A DNA stretch of 64,000 nt from Obelidium mucronatum (GCA_025765595.1 JAIVFH010000104.1:1-64000), one strand, 5' to 3'; positions 47,058 through 57,256 are shown, counted from the first letter of the stretch. The notes: generated from the letters alone by a model not told the origin. Numbers and translations are program-made.

Positions 47058-48565
47058 ATGACAACGACAGCAACGACTACTACCAGTACTAGTACTGCGC
47101 CTACAAGTAGTTCGACGGGAACACTGCAGTACTACTGGGATCTAGCGTCTGTTGATGCCGCCACGCGACTGAAGGCAGCCGAGTCTCTGCTGGCAGCGCT
47201 CACGGCGGTGCATCAGGAAAGAACGCCAAAGAAGGACAGCGAAGAACAAAAAGAAAAAGAAGAAGAAGAACTCCACCCCGACATTGCGTACGCGCTCAAG
47301 CGGCTGCTCCGCGGCTTGGCGTCGAGCCGCAGCGGCGCGCGCCTCGGCTTTTCGCTTGCGCTCGCGGGAGTCTTTGGGCTTGTGCGTGTGGGGGTGGCGC
47401 GCGGCGCGGCGCTCGTTGCGGCGGCGACGGACGCGCGCGGCGGCGGCGGCGGCGACGCGCGCGCGGCGCTGTTTGGGCGCGTGTTTGGGCTGCACGCGCT
47501 GGCGCTGAGCGGCGTTCTCAAAGAAGAGAGCGACGCGCGCGCGCTGCGAACCCTGGCCGCCGACCTGCGCGCCGCCGCGGACGCAAAGCCGTACGTGCGC
47601 GTCGCCGCCTTCAGCGTGCTGATTGCGATCGCGAAAGAAGGGCTTGAGCACGCGAAAGAATGGGTGTCCGACGTGATTGCAGAAGTGCTGACGAACGAGC
47701 AGGACTTGCACTCGCCTGAAGTCGTGTGGTTTGTCATTGCCATCCAGCAGGAAATGAAGAACAAGAATCACTCAAATTTCGATTGGTCTCCCCTCCTCAA
47801 ACAAGCATGGGAAAAGCCAAACTGCATCCTGCATCCGGCTCACAACTCTCGGCTTCAGAATATCCTCAAAGATGCCGTTTACACGTGTCCTAAACTACAC
47901 CCGCTGTTTAATGCAATCATTGATGCTGTTTTCCATACATCCTCCTCTTGCGCTCTCTCTCTGCATGATTTCTGGTCAATCATCATTGATGATACTTTCT
48001 TCAATTCAAATTCTCATGATCGCAAATTTATTGGTTTCTTGCTCTTTCAATTGTGTTTATCTGAGGCTTTTAATTCCCGCGTTGATGATGTCGGTGTCTT
48101 GTTTTCAAGACCTTTTTTGAGGTGTTTGATTAATTCTTTGGCGAAAGGTGATGATGCAGTTTTGAATAAGGCGGCTAAGGCTACTGTGAGTGTCTGACGT
48201 TCATCGCCGAAGGCGATTCATACCGCCGTAGGCGGTGAATTTTCTTTTTTTTTTTTTTTTTATTGTCCGCCGGAGGCGGACGTTTATCGCCGAAGGCGAT
48301 TCATACCGCCGTAGGCGGTGAATTTTCTTTTTTTTTTTGCTGTCCGCCGAAGGCGGGTCTACACCGCCGTAGGCGGTGAATTTCTTTTCTTTTTCTGTTT
48401 TCAAACCGCCGTAGGCGGTGAATTTCTTTTCTTTTTCTTCTTCCACACCGCCGTAGGCGGTGAATCCATTTTCCATTCTCATTCACTTCAACAACAACAA
48501 CAAACTCATACAAACAACCAAAATCAGGCCAAACAAATCTCATTGATTGCTACAACCACTACATC

Positions 48566-48605
<40 letters not shown>

Positions 48606-51457
48606 TCCCGCCAACTCGGACTCCAAGTTGTATTCCAATTGATTGGCAAGAATGGCCATCAACGTTTCGATTCAATCACCAAAACTAGAACCGTCGAATT
48701 GATTGTGGCTGGATTGAATGAATCCGATGTTGATTCCTATGTCGAGTATCTTCTAAAGTTGGTTGTCACGGGTGTTTCTGAGTCTTCGTCTTTGTCGTTG
48801 GGAGAGTCGTGAGTGTTTTTTCTTGTTATCGCCAATGGCGATCGATTCATTCCTTTTTTGAACTCATCATCACAAACCCCTTCATTTCCACAAAAAAAGG
48901 GATGAAGCAAAGGCATCATCGACCACACGCATGTGGGCGTTGGATCAACTACACAGTTTGCTCAAGGCCCCCAAAGTCCCCAAATCCGAAGCATGGATCA
49001 AAAAAGTACTACGTTTCCTTTGTGTCCACAGTCTCTTTATCGTTGAAAAGAGTGGAAACGGTGTTGAAAAGATTGAAGGTGGTGAATTGGGTTCAGAAGT
49101 GCGTGAATACTGTAGAGGTCGCTTTTTTGCGGGGCTTGCGGAAGTGAATGGATTTGCATTGACTGTTGGAGACAGTTGAGTATTCCTTTTTTTTATTTTA
49201 TTTTATTTTTTTTTATTTTGTTTGTTTCAGTATTTATTCATATGTCTTTACAGAAAAACTTGCACCGGGAGTAATGCAAAATGGAGAATATTGGTCCTAC
49301 GATTTGATGCAGTTTATCCTCGAACTTGATGGAACCGCCTCAACCTTCACTGCTGGAACACCAGGCAAGAAAAAGACAACCAACAGCAATCCATCCGCGC
49401 CCATCGTGCGTCCCCGTTCAACGCCTTGGAAGCACGCACCCTAGAAGCGCGAAACATGGCTGTCAAAGAAATCATTAGCTACCGCACCAAAGTCGCGTCC
49501 CTTTCGAAATCCAAGGACTCGACAACAACAGGCAGGTTCATCCACGATTGCGCAATACAAATCCTTTGAATTATTGTTCTTGCATGTCTTGTTGCAAGTC
49601 TACACGGAGCCTGTGGATGCTGTGAATATCCTGGATGAACTCAAGTCGTGTGCGGATTTGGTGTTTAGCGACAACACGCCGCCGACGCCATCTGGGGGGA
49701 CGCCGCAGCAAAAAAAGAAGCGAACTGCTGCTGAAATGAATGGCAACAAAGACGGCGACGACGATGATGAAGAGGATGAGGATAAGCCGAACCCTGTTGA
49801 CGTTATCATTGATATTTTGTTGAGTTTCTTGGCGAAACCGAGTGCCTTGTTTCGAGGGGTTGTGGAGAATGTGTTTAAAGTGTTTGCGCCGCTGTTGACG
49901 GAGAGTGGGCTTGGATTGGTGTTTGATATCTTGAAGGCAAAGAGTGGGGTTGCTGGCGCGGAGGAGCTGTTTGAGGAGGAAGGGGATGATGACTGATGAC
50001 TACTGACGATGAAGACGATGAGGATGATGATGTTAAGGAAATCGATGCATCTGAATTTGCAAACGGTCAGGCAGGGCAAGACGAGGAGGAGGATGAAGAT
50101 ATGGACAGCGATGACAGCGATGATGACGACGACGATGAAGAGAGCGAAATTGAAGAGGATAACATTGACGAGTTAAAGAACCGATTGATGGCTGCTCTTG
50201 GTGGCGTGGCTGGCGATGCTGCCGACATGAACCCAGATGATATGGCTGCAGAAGACGACGACGATGAAAAGTCGTTGGGCGATGACGAGATGGAAGCGTT
50301 CGATGAAAAGCTTTCAGCAATCTTCAGAGAACGAAAGAAGGCCAAGAATCAGCAAAGAGGTTGGTGACTAATTGTTACTTTTATTCAATGCAGTGAAAGT
50401 TGACATACCATTGTAAAAAACAGATACCAAGCAACAAGTTCTGCACTTTAAGCTCCGCGCAGTCGACCTTTTAGACATTTACATCCGCAAACAGCCCACA
50501 AACCCACTCATTCTGAGTCTCATCATGCCATCCCTTGCAATCATTCTTGAAACCTGCTGAATCCGAAGAATCACGCGAACTGCATACCAAAATGTGTACA
50601 CTGGTGCGCACGCGACTCGGACAAATCAAGGAAACGCCTACAGTCGACACGTTGGAAAATGGTATTGCTCTGCTGAAGCAAGTTCAAGAACTCGCAGCGA
50701 AAGCCCCAAGCGCGAGCGTGGCGGCCTTGTGCAGTCAGCTATCGCTGTTGATTACTCGTGCAATTGCTCATTCTCATCCTGAAGGCGTTGCGACAACGAC
50801 AACAGCTTCTGGTCAAGTTGAACCGCCATCTGCGAAAAAGAAAAAGACAAACAATGACAAGAAGGCTGTGGCTGCTGCTGCTGCTACTGCCGTTGTTGTA
50901 AAGAGCAGCCCCGTGATCCAAGTATACGCTGCCTCCATGCTCGATTTCATGACCCGGAAAAAGTCCAAGATCCAAACATCCCTCTTTCTGGATCTGTGCA
51001 ACAGGCATCCCGCGTTGGGATTACAGCTGTTGCCGGACATTGCGGAATGTATTGCGAAGGGCCAGGTTGAAAAAGGGTTTCAAAATTGTTCAAGGGTTTA
51101 ATGTGATGGGTGCTTGTTTGCAGAAGCTTCCAGTGAAGGTAAAAGGGATATCATTGTGGCGAGAGAGGTTTTGTCATTGAATTTTTTGTTTTAGGACAAT
51201 GCAGCCAACACTGACGCACTTGCGCGATTTCAACAAGCCTTTTTGGCTGCTCTCCTCGAATCTACAAAAGCGAATGAGGAAAAGGGAATGACTGTAGCGC
51301 GGATCAAGGAGCTTGTGAAACCCTGTGCTGGAATCGTGAGACGACTCAAGAAGGCTGGAGGTAGTGAAGCTGAAGTTCGCCAATGTCAAGAAATCATTGG
51401 AGTCTCGAGGATGATGATGTGAAGACGGCTTTGAAAGGGTTGTTGGCTGTTTTTTAG
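47058..51457 (+). CDS. POL5: Pol5/MYBBP1A-family nucleolar protein
   Basis: Seen: ATG 47058; exon 1 to 48185 with Thr/Ser-rich start, YYWDLASVDAATRLKAAESLL and DIAYALKRLLRGLASSRSGARLGFSLAL, the conserved N-terminus of yeast Pol5 and human MYBBP1A. Intron 48186..48527 (342 nt, palindrome cluster B), then a (Thr)n stretch, HEAT-like exons (TRTVELIVAGLNESDV; MWALDQLHSLLKAPKV), LAPGVMQNGEYW and FLAKPSALFRGVVENVFKVFAPLLTESGL. A long Asp/Glu tract, a Lys-rich segment and a C-terminal helical exon complete it. Frame changes near 49380-49440, 49990 and 50560 may be short introns or indels. Known role: nucleolar armadillo-like protein needed for rRNA synthesis, despite its historic polymerase name. 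End taken as TAG 51455..51457. Confidence 0.8.
48203..48461 (+). repeat. Palindrome cluster B, in Pol5 intron 1
   Basis: Nine palindromes of the same design as cluster A at 48203, 48222, 48265, 48286, 48305, 48344, 48363, 48405 and 48447 (15-17 nt each). Sense is again CCGAAGG/CCGTAGG in the transcript. Order GTCCGCCGGAGGCGGAC - ATCGCCGAAGGCGAT - TCAT - ACCGCCGTAGGCGGT (48265..48319) matches the module in cluster A. Pyrimidine tracts separate the units, and the last three are spaced exactly 42 nt. Confidence 0.93.
48828..48842 (+). repeat. Single palindrome in Pol5 intron 2
   Basis: ATCGCCAATGGCGAT, 6-bp arms with 3-nt centre, followed by CGATTCAT, in the intron with donor GTGAGT near 48808. 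A lone relative of clusters A and B. Confidence 0.75.
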
Positions 51458-51655
51458 AAAACGTTGAATTCAAATTATAAAAGAAAAAAGGGATAATTTA
51501 TATCTTTGAATTTATGGATTATATGCATATGGAAGACGTGTATTTAATGTATGCACAATGATGCAATTGAAGATGTAAGCGAACTTTTGAATGTCCTTAT
51601 TCGGACGGAATAGTCCAAGCGTTTCGTGTAACCGTCGACTACGCACGGAAAAAGG

Positions 51656-51663
51656 TATAAATA
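51656..51663 (+). promoter_or_regulatory. TATA box of U1 snRNA
   Basis: TATAAATA 34 nt upstream of the U1 5' end at 51690, a normal TATA-to-start distance. Confidence 0.7.
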
Positions 51664-51689
51664 GGAAGCGACCCCCAGTGAAAAAAGGC

Positions 51690-51853
51690 ATACTTACCTG
51701 AGTCGGAGATGCTGGTGATCACGAAGGCCAGCTCTCCATGGATGGGTTTGGCCATTGCACACACGTGCTGGGCCCTGTCTGTGCACAATTCCTTCGGGGG
51801 TTCGTGGGACTATAATTTTTCTATCGGGAGTCTCGCTTTCGAGCAGACTCCTG
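51690..51853 (+). ncRNA. U1 spliceosomal snRNA
   Basis: Seen: starts ATACTTACCTG, complementary to the 5' splice site. Stem-loop I contains GATCACGAAG (U1-70K loop) and stem-loop II contains CCATTGCACAC (U1A loop). An Sm-type site (AATTTTTC) precedes a 3' hairpin GGGAGTCTCG-CTTTC-GAGCAGACTCC. Length about 164 nt, like vertebrate U1 and unlike the enlarged yeast form. Known role: 5' splice-site recognition; it fits the GTAAGT/GTGAGT donors seen in this window. Confidence 0.95.
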
Positions 51854-51905
51854 GCCCTTCCTTCTCTCTAAGTGAAAATGATGAAACTTGTTTATTCCTT
51901 TAACA

Positions 51906-53846
51906 AACCCCACAAGCCTGTACCCAAGCAATCAAAGAAGTCGGGTTGCGTGGTTTCATTCAACAGCTGCACATCCATTTTCCATATCCGTTGCTGGTGA
52001 AACCGAGTAAAGAACTCGCCTTGATTACTTTGAATTCCAGAACATCAAGCATCTCCTTCCGTTCATCCTCAAATCCAGATAATACAGTCTTGGTGCTGTT
52101 GTTGCAGTAGAAAAAGTTGAATGTCTATTGTATGACAAGCATTCACAAGTTGTTGTTTGCTGCACTCGGAACTGGAATCAATCTGAATCATATACACGAT
52201 GTCATTGCTAGATGACTGCAATATCCGGACCACAGAATTGATTGGGGAAAAAGATGTCGTTGTCCTTTTTGTACATGACAAAGGTGCTAAAATCCGCGTG
52301 TCTTGATTTGATGATTGCTCCAGGAGCTGATTTGGTGGGATCCAACCCAACCATGAACGCGTAACTCACCAAATATTTCAGAATGTAATGCTTCTCAGTC
52401 ATTTGGGGTTTTGGGTATACTCTCAACTGTCGGCAGATTTCGTGCACAATATCCTGAAACAGGAATGAAGTATCGTAGGCATTCGACAACAACGAGTTCC
52501 TCTAAGGAAACGGAAAAAATCGAAGACTTGATGGCCTTACAGAAACCAAGACCGTACTGAACTGCATCTGCTCCAATCTGGTCAGATAAGAAGAGTGTTG
52601 CAGCTTTTCCATTGAAAAGGTATTGAACCAATCCTTGAGTGACAATGGCTGCTACTGTTGAATCATCTACAATAGGATGGAAGCTGCACGTTCCTTCCCC
52701 CTTTTGCTCCTTCATTTTTTCCCTTACGCTATCCTTCCAATGGTGCCTGAGGGGAAACATCCCGCTTGCTGGATTTGATAGCACGAATATAAAATCGGCT
52801 ATGGCAGCTTCAATCGACATTTTCTTGTCAACAACCGCATCCAAGAGAAATGCGACAAAACAAGCACGTCCAAGGAACAACTTGTTGAACGTTACAGATT
52901 CAACAATGTGCAAGATTTCTTCTTTGGAAAACACATCCGGGCTGAGCATCTGTCGAATAAACGTTTCGGCTTGTGCCGCATTCAAGGGCTTTAGATTCGA
53001 AATCAGGCTGAACCCATGAACTACCCCACTCTGGAATGCTGCAGATCTCACCATTTCTCTCATAAAGTCAATGTTGATTGCGGTTCCAGAGATGATAAAA
53101 TTCCGGAAATGGAGTTTTGATTCAAACACAAGTGGAGAAAAGAAGGGTCTCCCAGTTGTTGTACTTGTTGAGAAGATACATCCACCCAAGAGAGAACGGT
53201 GAATGTCGTCGATAACCAAGAAATCAAAGGCCCCCTTCATTCCTTTCAGTTGCCTTCCAACTTGAGAAGTGTGGTGTTTGGTGGCCAAGAGTTCAAACAG
53301 CACACGGAATATATCCACGCCTCCGAAAAATTCCCGTGGATGGAGTTGCGCTACCAGGATCTGATCAGGTCTGGTGTACCCGTGGTCCATCAAGTATCCA
53401 CACACAAAAGCTCGGACAAAGTACAGCAACTCAATCAAGTATGTTGTTCGGTGTGGAGACGCATGGCACAGGTCACGACACCTTCCCATGTCGCCGGACC
53501 CGAGATCCCAGACTTGCCGCGCAGTGACAAAATAGAAACCGTGCTTAATAGTCAAGAGCTCCAAAAGCTGTCTGGTTTTGCCGGATCCCGATGGAGAGAA
53601 GAGGACTTTTATATCATTGGCTCCGTCGAGTGTATAATCCGTTCTTCTGTCAATCAGGAAGCTCTCTAAGCAGTTGTTGCGGAACTGTGCAGAGTACGGG
53701 CGGTCGAGCCGGAATGGGGCAAGTTGATTCATCTTGAAGTGGAGGAGCTTGATGGCATCTTGGGTAATACATAGATTGAGGCGGTTCTCGAATACAAATT
53801 CTTGGCTAGAGGTTTGAAAAAGTGGCTTTGGTGCAGCAGGCGTCAT
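51906..53846 (-). CDS. Crinkler-type P-loop NTPase protein, 3' half frame-disturbed
   Basis: Seen: ATG 53846; residues 84-91 SPSGSGKT (Walker A) and ~207-216 FDFLVIDDIH (Walker B) in a large ATPase-like domain (to ~480). The reading changes frame near 52500, continuing as SNAYDTSFLFQDIVHEICRQL..FPNQFCGPDIAV, again near 52210 as SSSNDIVYMIQIDSSSE, and near 52100 as STKTVLSGFEDERKEML. The last parts resemble the C-terminal region of crinkler (CRN/RHS-like) proteins. Known of the group: NTPase plus nuclease-like effector or conflict proteins found in oomycetes and chytrids, some acting in nuclei. No secretion signal visible. Three or more shifts suggest a decaying copy or indels. Function here not assigned. 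Confidence 0.62.
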
Positions 53847-53985
53847 GGCTGCAGTTCTGATGTTGCTCTCGTTTTTTGGGGACGAAAAAACAAAGGAAAA
53901 AACTTTTCAATAGTAATAAGCTGTTTATTGATCAAGATTGATGTGAATTATGTTTTCCTGGGTCCCAAATACGCACTGGACACTC

Positions 53986-54333
53986 TCAAACGAGCCTTCC
54001 TTGAAAAACACAGTTATTCTGTTTGAATGATTTCGGACATTTGTCGGTTGTCCTGATATCCACCACTACATAATCTGATACGCCCAGTTTAAAGTACTTT
54101 CCAGCTGGTGAAAATCTCAACAAATGCTCCCCAATTCCGTCACCATTAACCAATAATTCAATACCCCAGTGAAGGTCTCCATTCAAGTAAAAGTCAATCT
54201 CGCCAGGAACAGTTCCTGACCCAACTGAGTTTGAATCTGGATAAATCTTTGATAGCTCTGGACAAATTGAGCAATCCGCCCTTGTAAACCGAGCCAAAAA
54301 CAAATGCTGAAAAACCGGGATTTGATTATTCAT
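53986..54333 (-). pseudogene. Detached C-terminal crinkler-like domain (115 aa)
   Basis: Seen: short ORF from ATG 54333 containing GEIDFYLNGDLHWGIELLVNGDGIGEHLLRF and GKYFKLGVSDYVVVDIRTT. This pattern (EIDFY..WGIELL.DG..EH..RF) is the C-terminal restriction-endonuclease-like block of crinkler proteins, here without an NTPase part. It lies just upstream of the larger crinkler gene on the same strand, so it is probably the remnant 3' end of a second copy. The usual Lys after IEL is not obvious. Confidence 0.5.
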
Positions 54334-54432
54334 CTGATAGTTGAAATAGAAATGCGTATTTACTTCCTTAAACTTTTACATCCACAAACGTAGCGATAAG
54401 AAAAAAACAGCTGAAAAAGACACTCGTCTCTT

Positions 54433-56190
54433 TCAACACCCACGATTCTCTTCCGCCCATCCCACCAACTGATTCTGAAAACACTGAATCTTCCCAACCC
54501 GTTTGTAATCAATACCCCCACCTCCCAAACTCCAACACTCAATGAACCCATTAATCTTATACACACTCGCACCCATACTCACACCCGCACCTTGAAAATG
54601 CGGCTGCACCGTACTCGTCCAAAACCACTGCACAACCTCCCAATTCGTATACTCATCATCACTCACCACATCCGGGTTCGTCACTATATCCGGTCTCCCC
54701 AAATAATCCGCCGCTTTCTGGTAATTGTCATGCCACGTGAGTTGAATGTACCCACGGCCGTAATACCACCCGTACGCGCATCCACCGTATTGACACGCCC
54801 ATTCTTTGGTTTGTGTGAATCCGCCGGATTCGTGTGCGAGGTTTCCTAGGAGGATCGCGAGTTCTTGGAGACCGCCGGGGAGCGGGGATGTGAACCCGCG
54901 AACGACTGAGTCGTACATTTCGGAGTGGCCTGTGCAGATTTGGACGGCGGTGTCGAATTTTTGTTTGTCGATGAGGGAGGATATTGTTCCAGGGCGGTTG
55001 GATGGTGGGGGTGGTGGGGGTGGTGGAGGGGGTGGTGATGGGGATGGTTCTTGAGTTGTGGTGGTTGTGGTGGTTGTCGTTGTACTTGTTGTTGTTGAAG
55101 TTGTGGTTGTTGATGTCGTCGTCGTTGTTGTTGTCGGCTGGGTTGTAGTAGACGACACGTCGGATGTAAAGGTTGTAGAACTAGGGAATAATGATGCAGA
55201 AACTAAAGATGTACAAGACGGAGATGATACGGTTACGCGTCGCGTGGTTCGAGATACACTGTTGCCAGAGGAAACAGTTCTTGATGGACGGCTAGAAGAT
55301 GTTCCATCAATAGGGATTGGTAGCATGTCTGATTCATTGTTTGGAGAGTCCAAAGAATCAGTTTGTACAGCTTCTGGCACAATTTCATTTTCATTGCCAC
55401 CGTTTTCATTGGGTATGATATCGCCGTTGCTGCTCAAATCAGTTCTGCCACTGCCACTGCCATACCCGACTGCTTTCTTTTTGATGATCCAAACAACGAT
55501 TCCAAGCACAACGAGAAACAAGAACAATGCAATCAGGATGTAGGTCCATTTCTTTTTTCGATTCAGTTTCTTCATGTGTAATACTGAATCATCATCATCG
55601 ACATCCGAGTCGTGATTGGCGCGCAGAGTGTCCATACGTGGATCCATAAAGAACGATCTCCTTGCGCCCATCCTGCGTTCCGCGCGCTCCAGGATTCTAA
55701 TCTCCGACCGCGAATCGTCAGTGACTTCAGCGTACTTTGCCTTGTGGCGAGTCTTTGTCTCTGCCGTCGACGCCAGAAAGCGGCCCTTGTCGCCTGCCGA
55801 AGAAGACGCACAGACTTCGTCGACATCGCCGAGCAGCGCCTCGAAGCGCTTGCTCGAACTCGAAGCGTAAGAGCGCAGCACATCCTCGCAGTCATCGTAG
55901 TCTTTGTTCTTTTCGTCGCTGAAGTCGTTGAAATCGTACGAAGCAACGAGTCGGCGCAGCTCGATGTCGTCTCGCTGTTCTTGTTGTTCTTCTTCAATTT
56001 CTTGTCGATCAGAAAACAGAAACGACCAGCGGCTCGACACTCTCATAGACTGTGACTGCGACGCCCACGAAAACCGCGGCAGAAAGACGGTCGAGCGCCG
56101 CCTGGCTTCCATTTGTGTTTTTTGTTCCTTTTTTTCTGCTTCGGCGCTCCTCTTCAATTTGTTTATTGATGAAAAAATGAAACTCATCAT
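54433..56190 (-). CDS. Type II membrane-anchored GH19 chitinase (585 aa)
   Basis: Seen: single exon. A long cytosolic region (1-212) rich in charged residues, TM helix (YILIALFLFLVVLGIVVWII, ~216-236) preceded by KKLNRKKK, a Ser/Thr/Pro stalk with long Thr runs and a 12-Pro run, then GH19 (~405-585). GH19 motifs: HESGGF (acid Glu), QTKEWAC (second Glu), YYGRGYIQLTW, KINGFIEC. Closest relative in the window is 666..1967. Known chemistry: endo-hydrolysis of chitin with inversion. The ATG overlaps the APH-1 stop (ATGA); a second ATG at residue 27 (MEARRRS, 56112) is a possible alternative start. The cytosolic half is GC-rich relative to the stalk. Confidence 0.88.
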   Translation of the reverse strand: MMSFIFSSINKLKRSAEAEKKEQKTQMEARRRSTVFLPRFSWASQSQSMRVSSRWSFLFSDRQEIEEEQQEQRDDIELRRLVASYDFNDFSDEKNKDYDDCEDVLRSYASSSSKRFEALLGDVDEVCASSSAGDKGRFLASTAETKTRHKAKYAEVTDDSRSEIRILERAERRMGARRSFFMDPRMDTLRANHDSDVDDDDSVLHMKKLNRKKKWTYILIALFLFLVVLGIVVWIIKKKAVGYGSGSGRTDLSSNGDIIPNENGGNENEIVPEAVQTDSLDSPNNESDMLPIPIDGTSSSRPSRTVSSGNSVSRTTRRVTVSSPSCTSLVSASLFPSSTTFTSDVSSTTTQPTTTTTTTSTTTTSTTTSTTTTTTTTTTQEPSPSPPPPPPPPPPPSNRPGTISSLIDKQKFDTAVQICTGHSEMYDSVVRGFTSPLPGGLQELAILLGNLAHESGGFTQTKEWACQYGGCAYGWYYGRGYIQLTWHDNYQKAADYLGRPDIVTNPDVVSDDEYTNWEVVQWFWTSTVQPHFQGAGVSMGASVYKINGFIECWSLGGGGIDYKRVGKIQCFQNQLVGWAEENRGC

Positions 56191-57256
56191 TCAAGCTTCT
56201 TTTGCCGAACGACAACAGTGCCGAAACAGAGTCCCAGGTTGAGAGACAGCACAAGCACAAGCGTCAGCAGCGAATACCAACACCCGCCAGATAAAGTGGA
56301 TGGAATCAACGTTGTCTGTGAGAGTGTGTGCCCGTTGATCAGTTACTAAACTAACTGAAAACGCGAAGAAAAAACAACATACACTGTACGATGCTCCAAA
56401 ATGTGACACCAAAACATATGGCACTTGCCAGTACGATTTCCTCCACAAGGAGTCAAACGCCAAGACTCCCCACGTTGTATGAAGAAAGATGAACAAACAC
56501 GTTGTTAAAGCTATCGGAATTCTGTGGTGGTTAGCGATAGGTCTTCCCGACATACCCACACTCAACATAATATACCTGAAATAAAGAACATATCATGAGA
56601 TGGACACGAGTTGCAGTAAATCATTCCAGGATTCGATGAATTCGCTAGCTGCGTAACAAACATGACGAGGCCAGACATGATTCCATATCCAAGTCCACTT
56701 GCTGTTGTTTGGTGTAATCTGTCAGAATATGTGTTTTCGTTCCGACTGCTTTTTGTTTCAAGCCACTCTCACCATAACTAAACTTTAATCGATTCAATGA
56801 CTGTGGCATTCCCGAGATTTTCGTCAATCCAATTTCAGGAATTCTGTAGAGTTATAGGACCGGTTTAGCATGCACAGTGGTTTCAACACAAATCAACCAC
56901 TCAACTTGATCAAATACCAAAACAAGACACGAAATAATTCTTGTAATGCGATCGATAGCCCCAGATTGAAAAATACATTGGATTTTGTTGTTGTTGAGGC
57001 TGCAAACCAGAATCCAGACGCCAAAAGCATAGAAAGCAGCCAAAAGAAGGCACTAAGAGGGGAGTTGTTTTTCATGTGGAAGTCATTGAATGTTGGGTCA
57101 GTTCACTTGTGATCCCCAATGTTCTATCCCAGCCTCCACCCACCTGCAGATCATTAGAATCGCTAGTTCACCACTGTGGTATGCCGTCACTGCAAAAGCT
57201 CCTGCTGCTGGTCCATACGCTGTAAACAAGTTCCCAAAGAATGAAGATGTTGGCAT
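56187..57256 (-). CDS. APH1: APH-1, gamma-secretase scaffold subunit
   Basis: Seen: ATG 57256; exon 1 57144..57256 (SSFFGNLFTAYGPAAGAF..YHSGELAILMICR), intron to 57053, then AFFWLLSMLLASGFWFAAS and NLGLSIALQELFRVLFWYLI. Next exons carry the GLGYGIMSG helix motif and FIFLHTTWGVLAFDS with the conserved His, then VLVSHFGASYS with the second conserved His. Intron 56316..56382; last exon TTLIPSTLSGGCWYSLLTLVLVLSLNLGL.. ending TGA 56187..56189. Order and spacing fit the seven-helix APH-1 fold. A one-base shift near 56750 and one unclear junction near 56575 remain. Known role: scaffold of presenilin complexes for intramembrane proteolysis. Confidence 0.8.

Noticed and set aside
47142..47771. Arg/Ala-rich minus-strand ORFs
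   Set aside because: Shadows caused by the GC-rich stop-poor stretch of the Pol5 first exon.
46219..48461. Palindrome clusters as a CRISPR-like array
   Set aside because: Repeats are self-palindromic, of several sequence types, separated by simple pyrimidine tracts rather than unique equal-length spacers, and sit in spliceosomal introns of a eukaryote.
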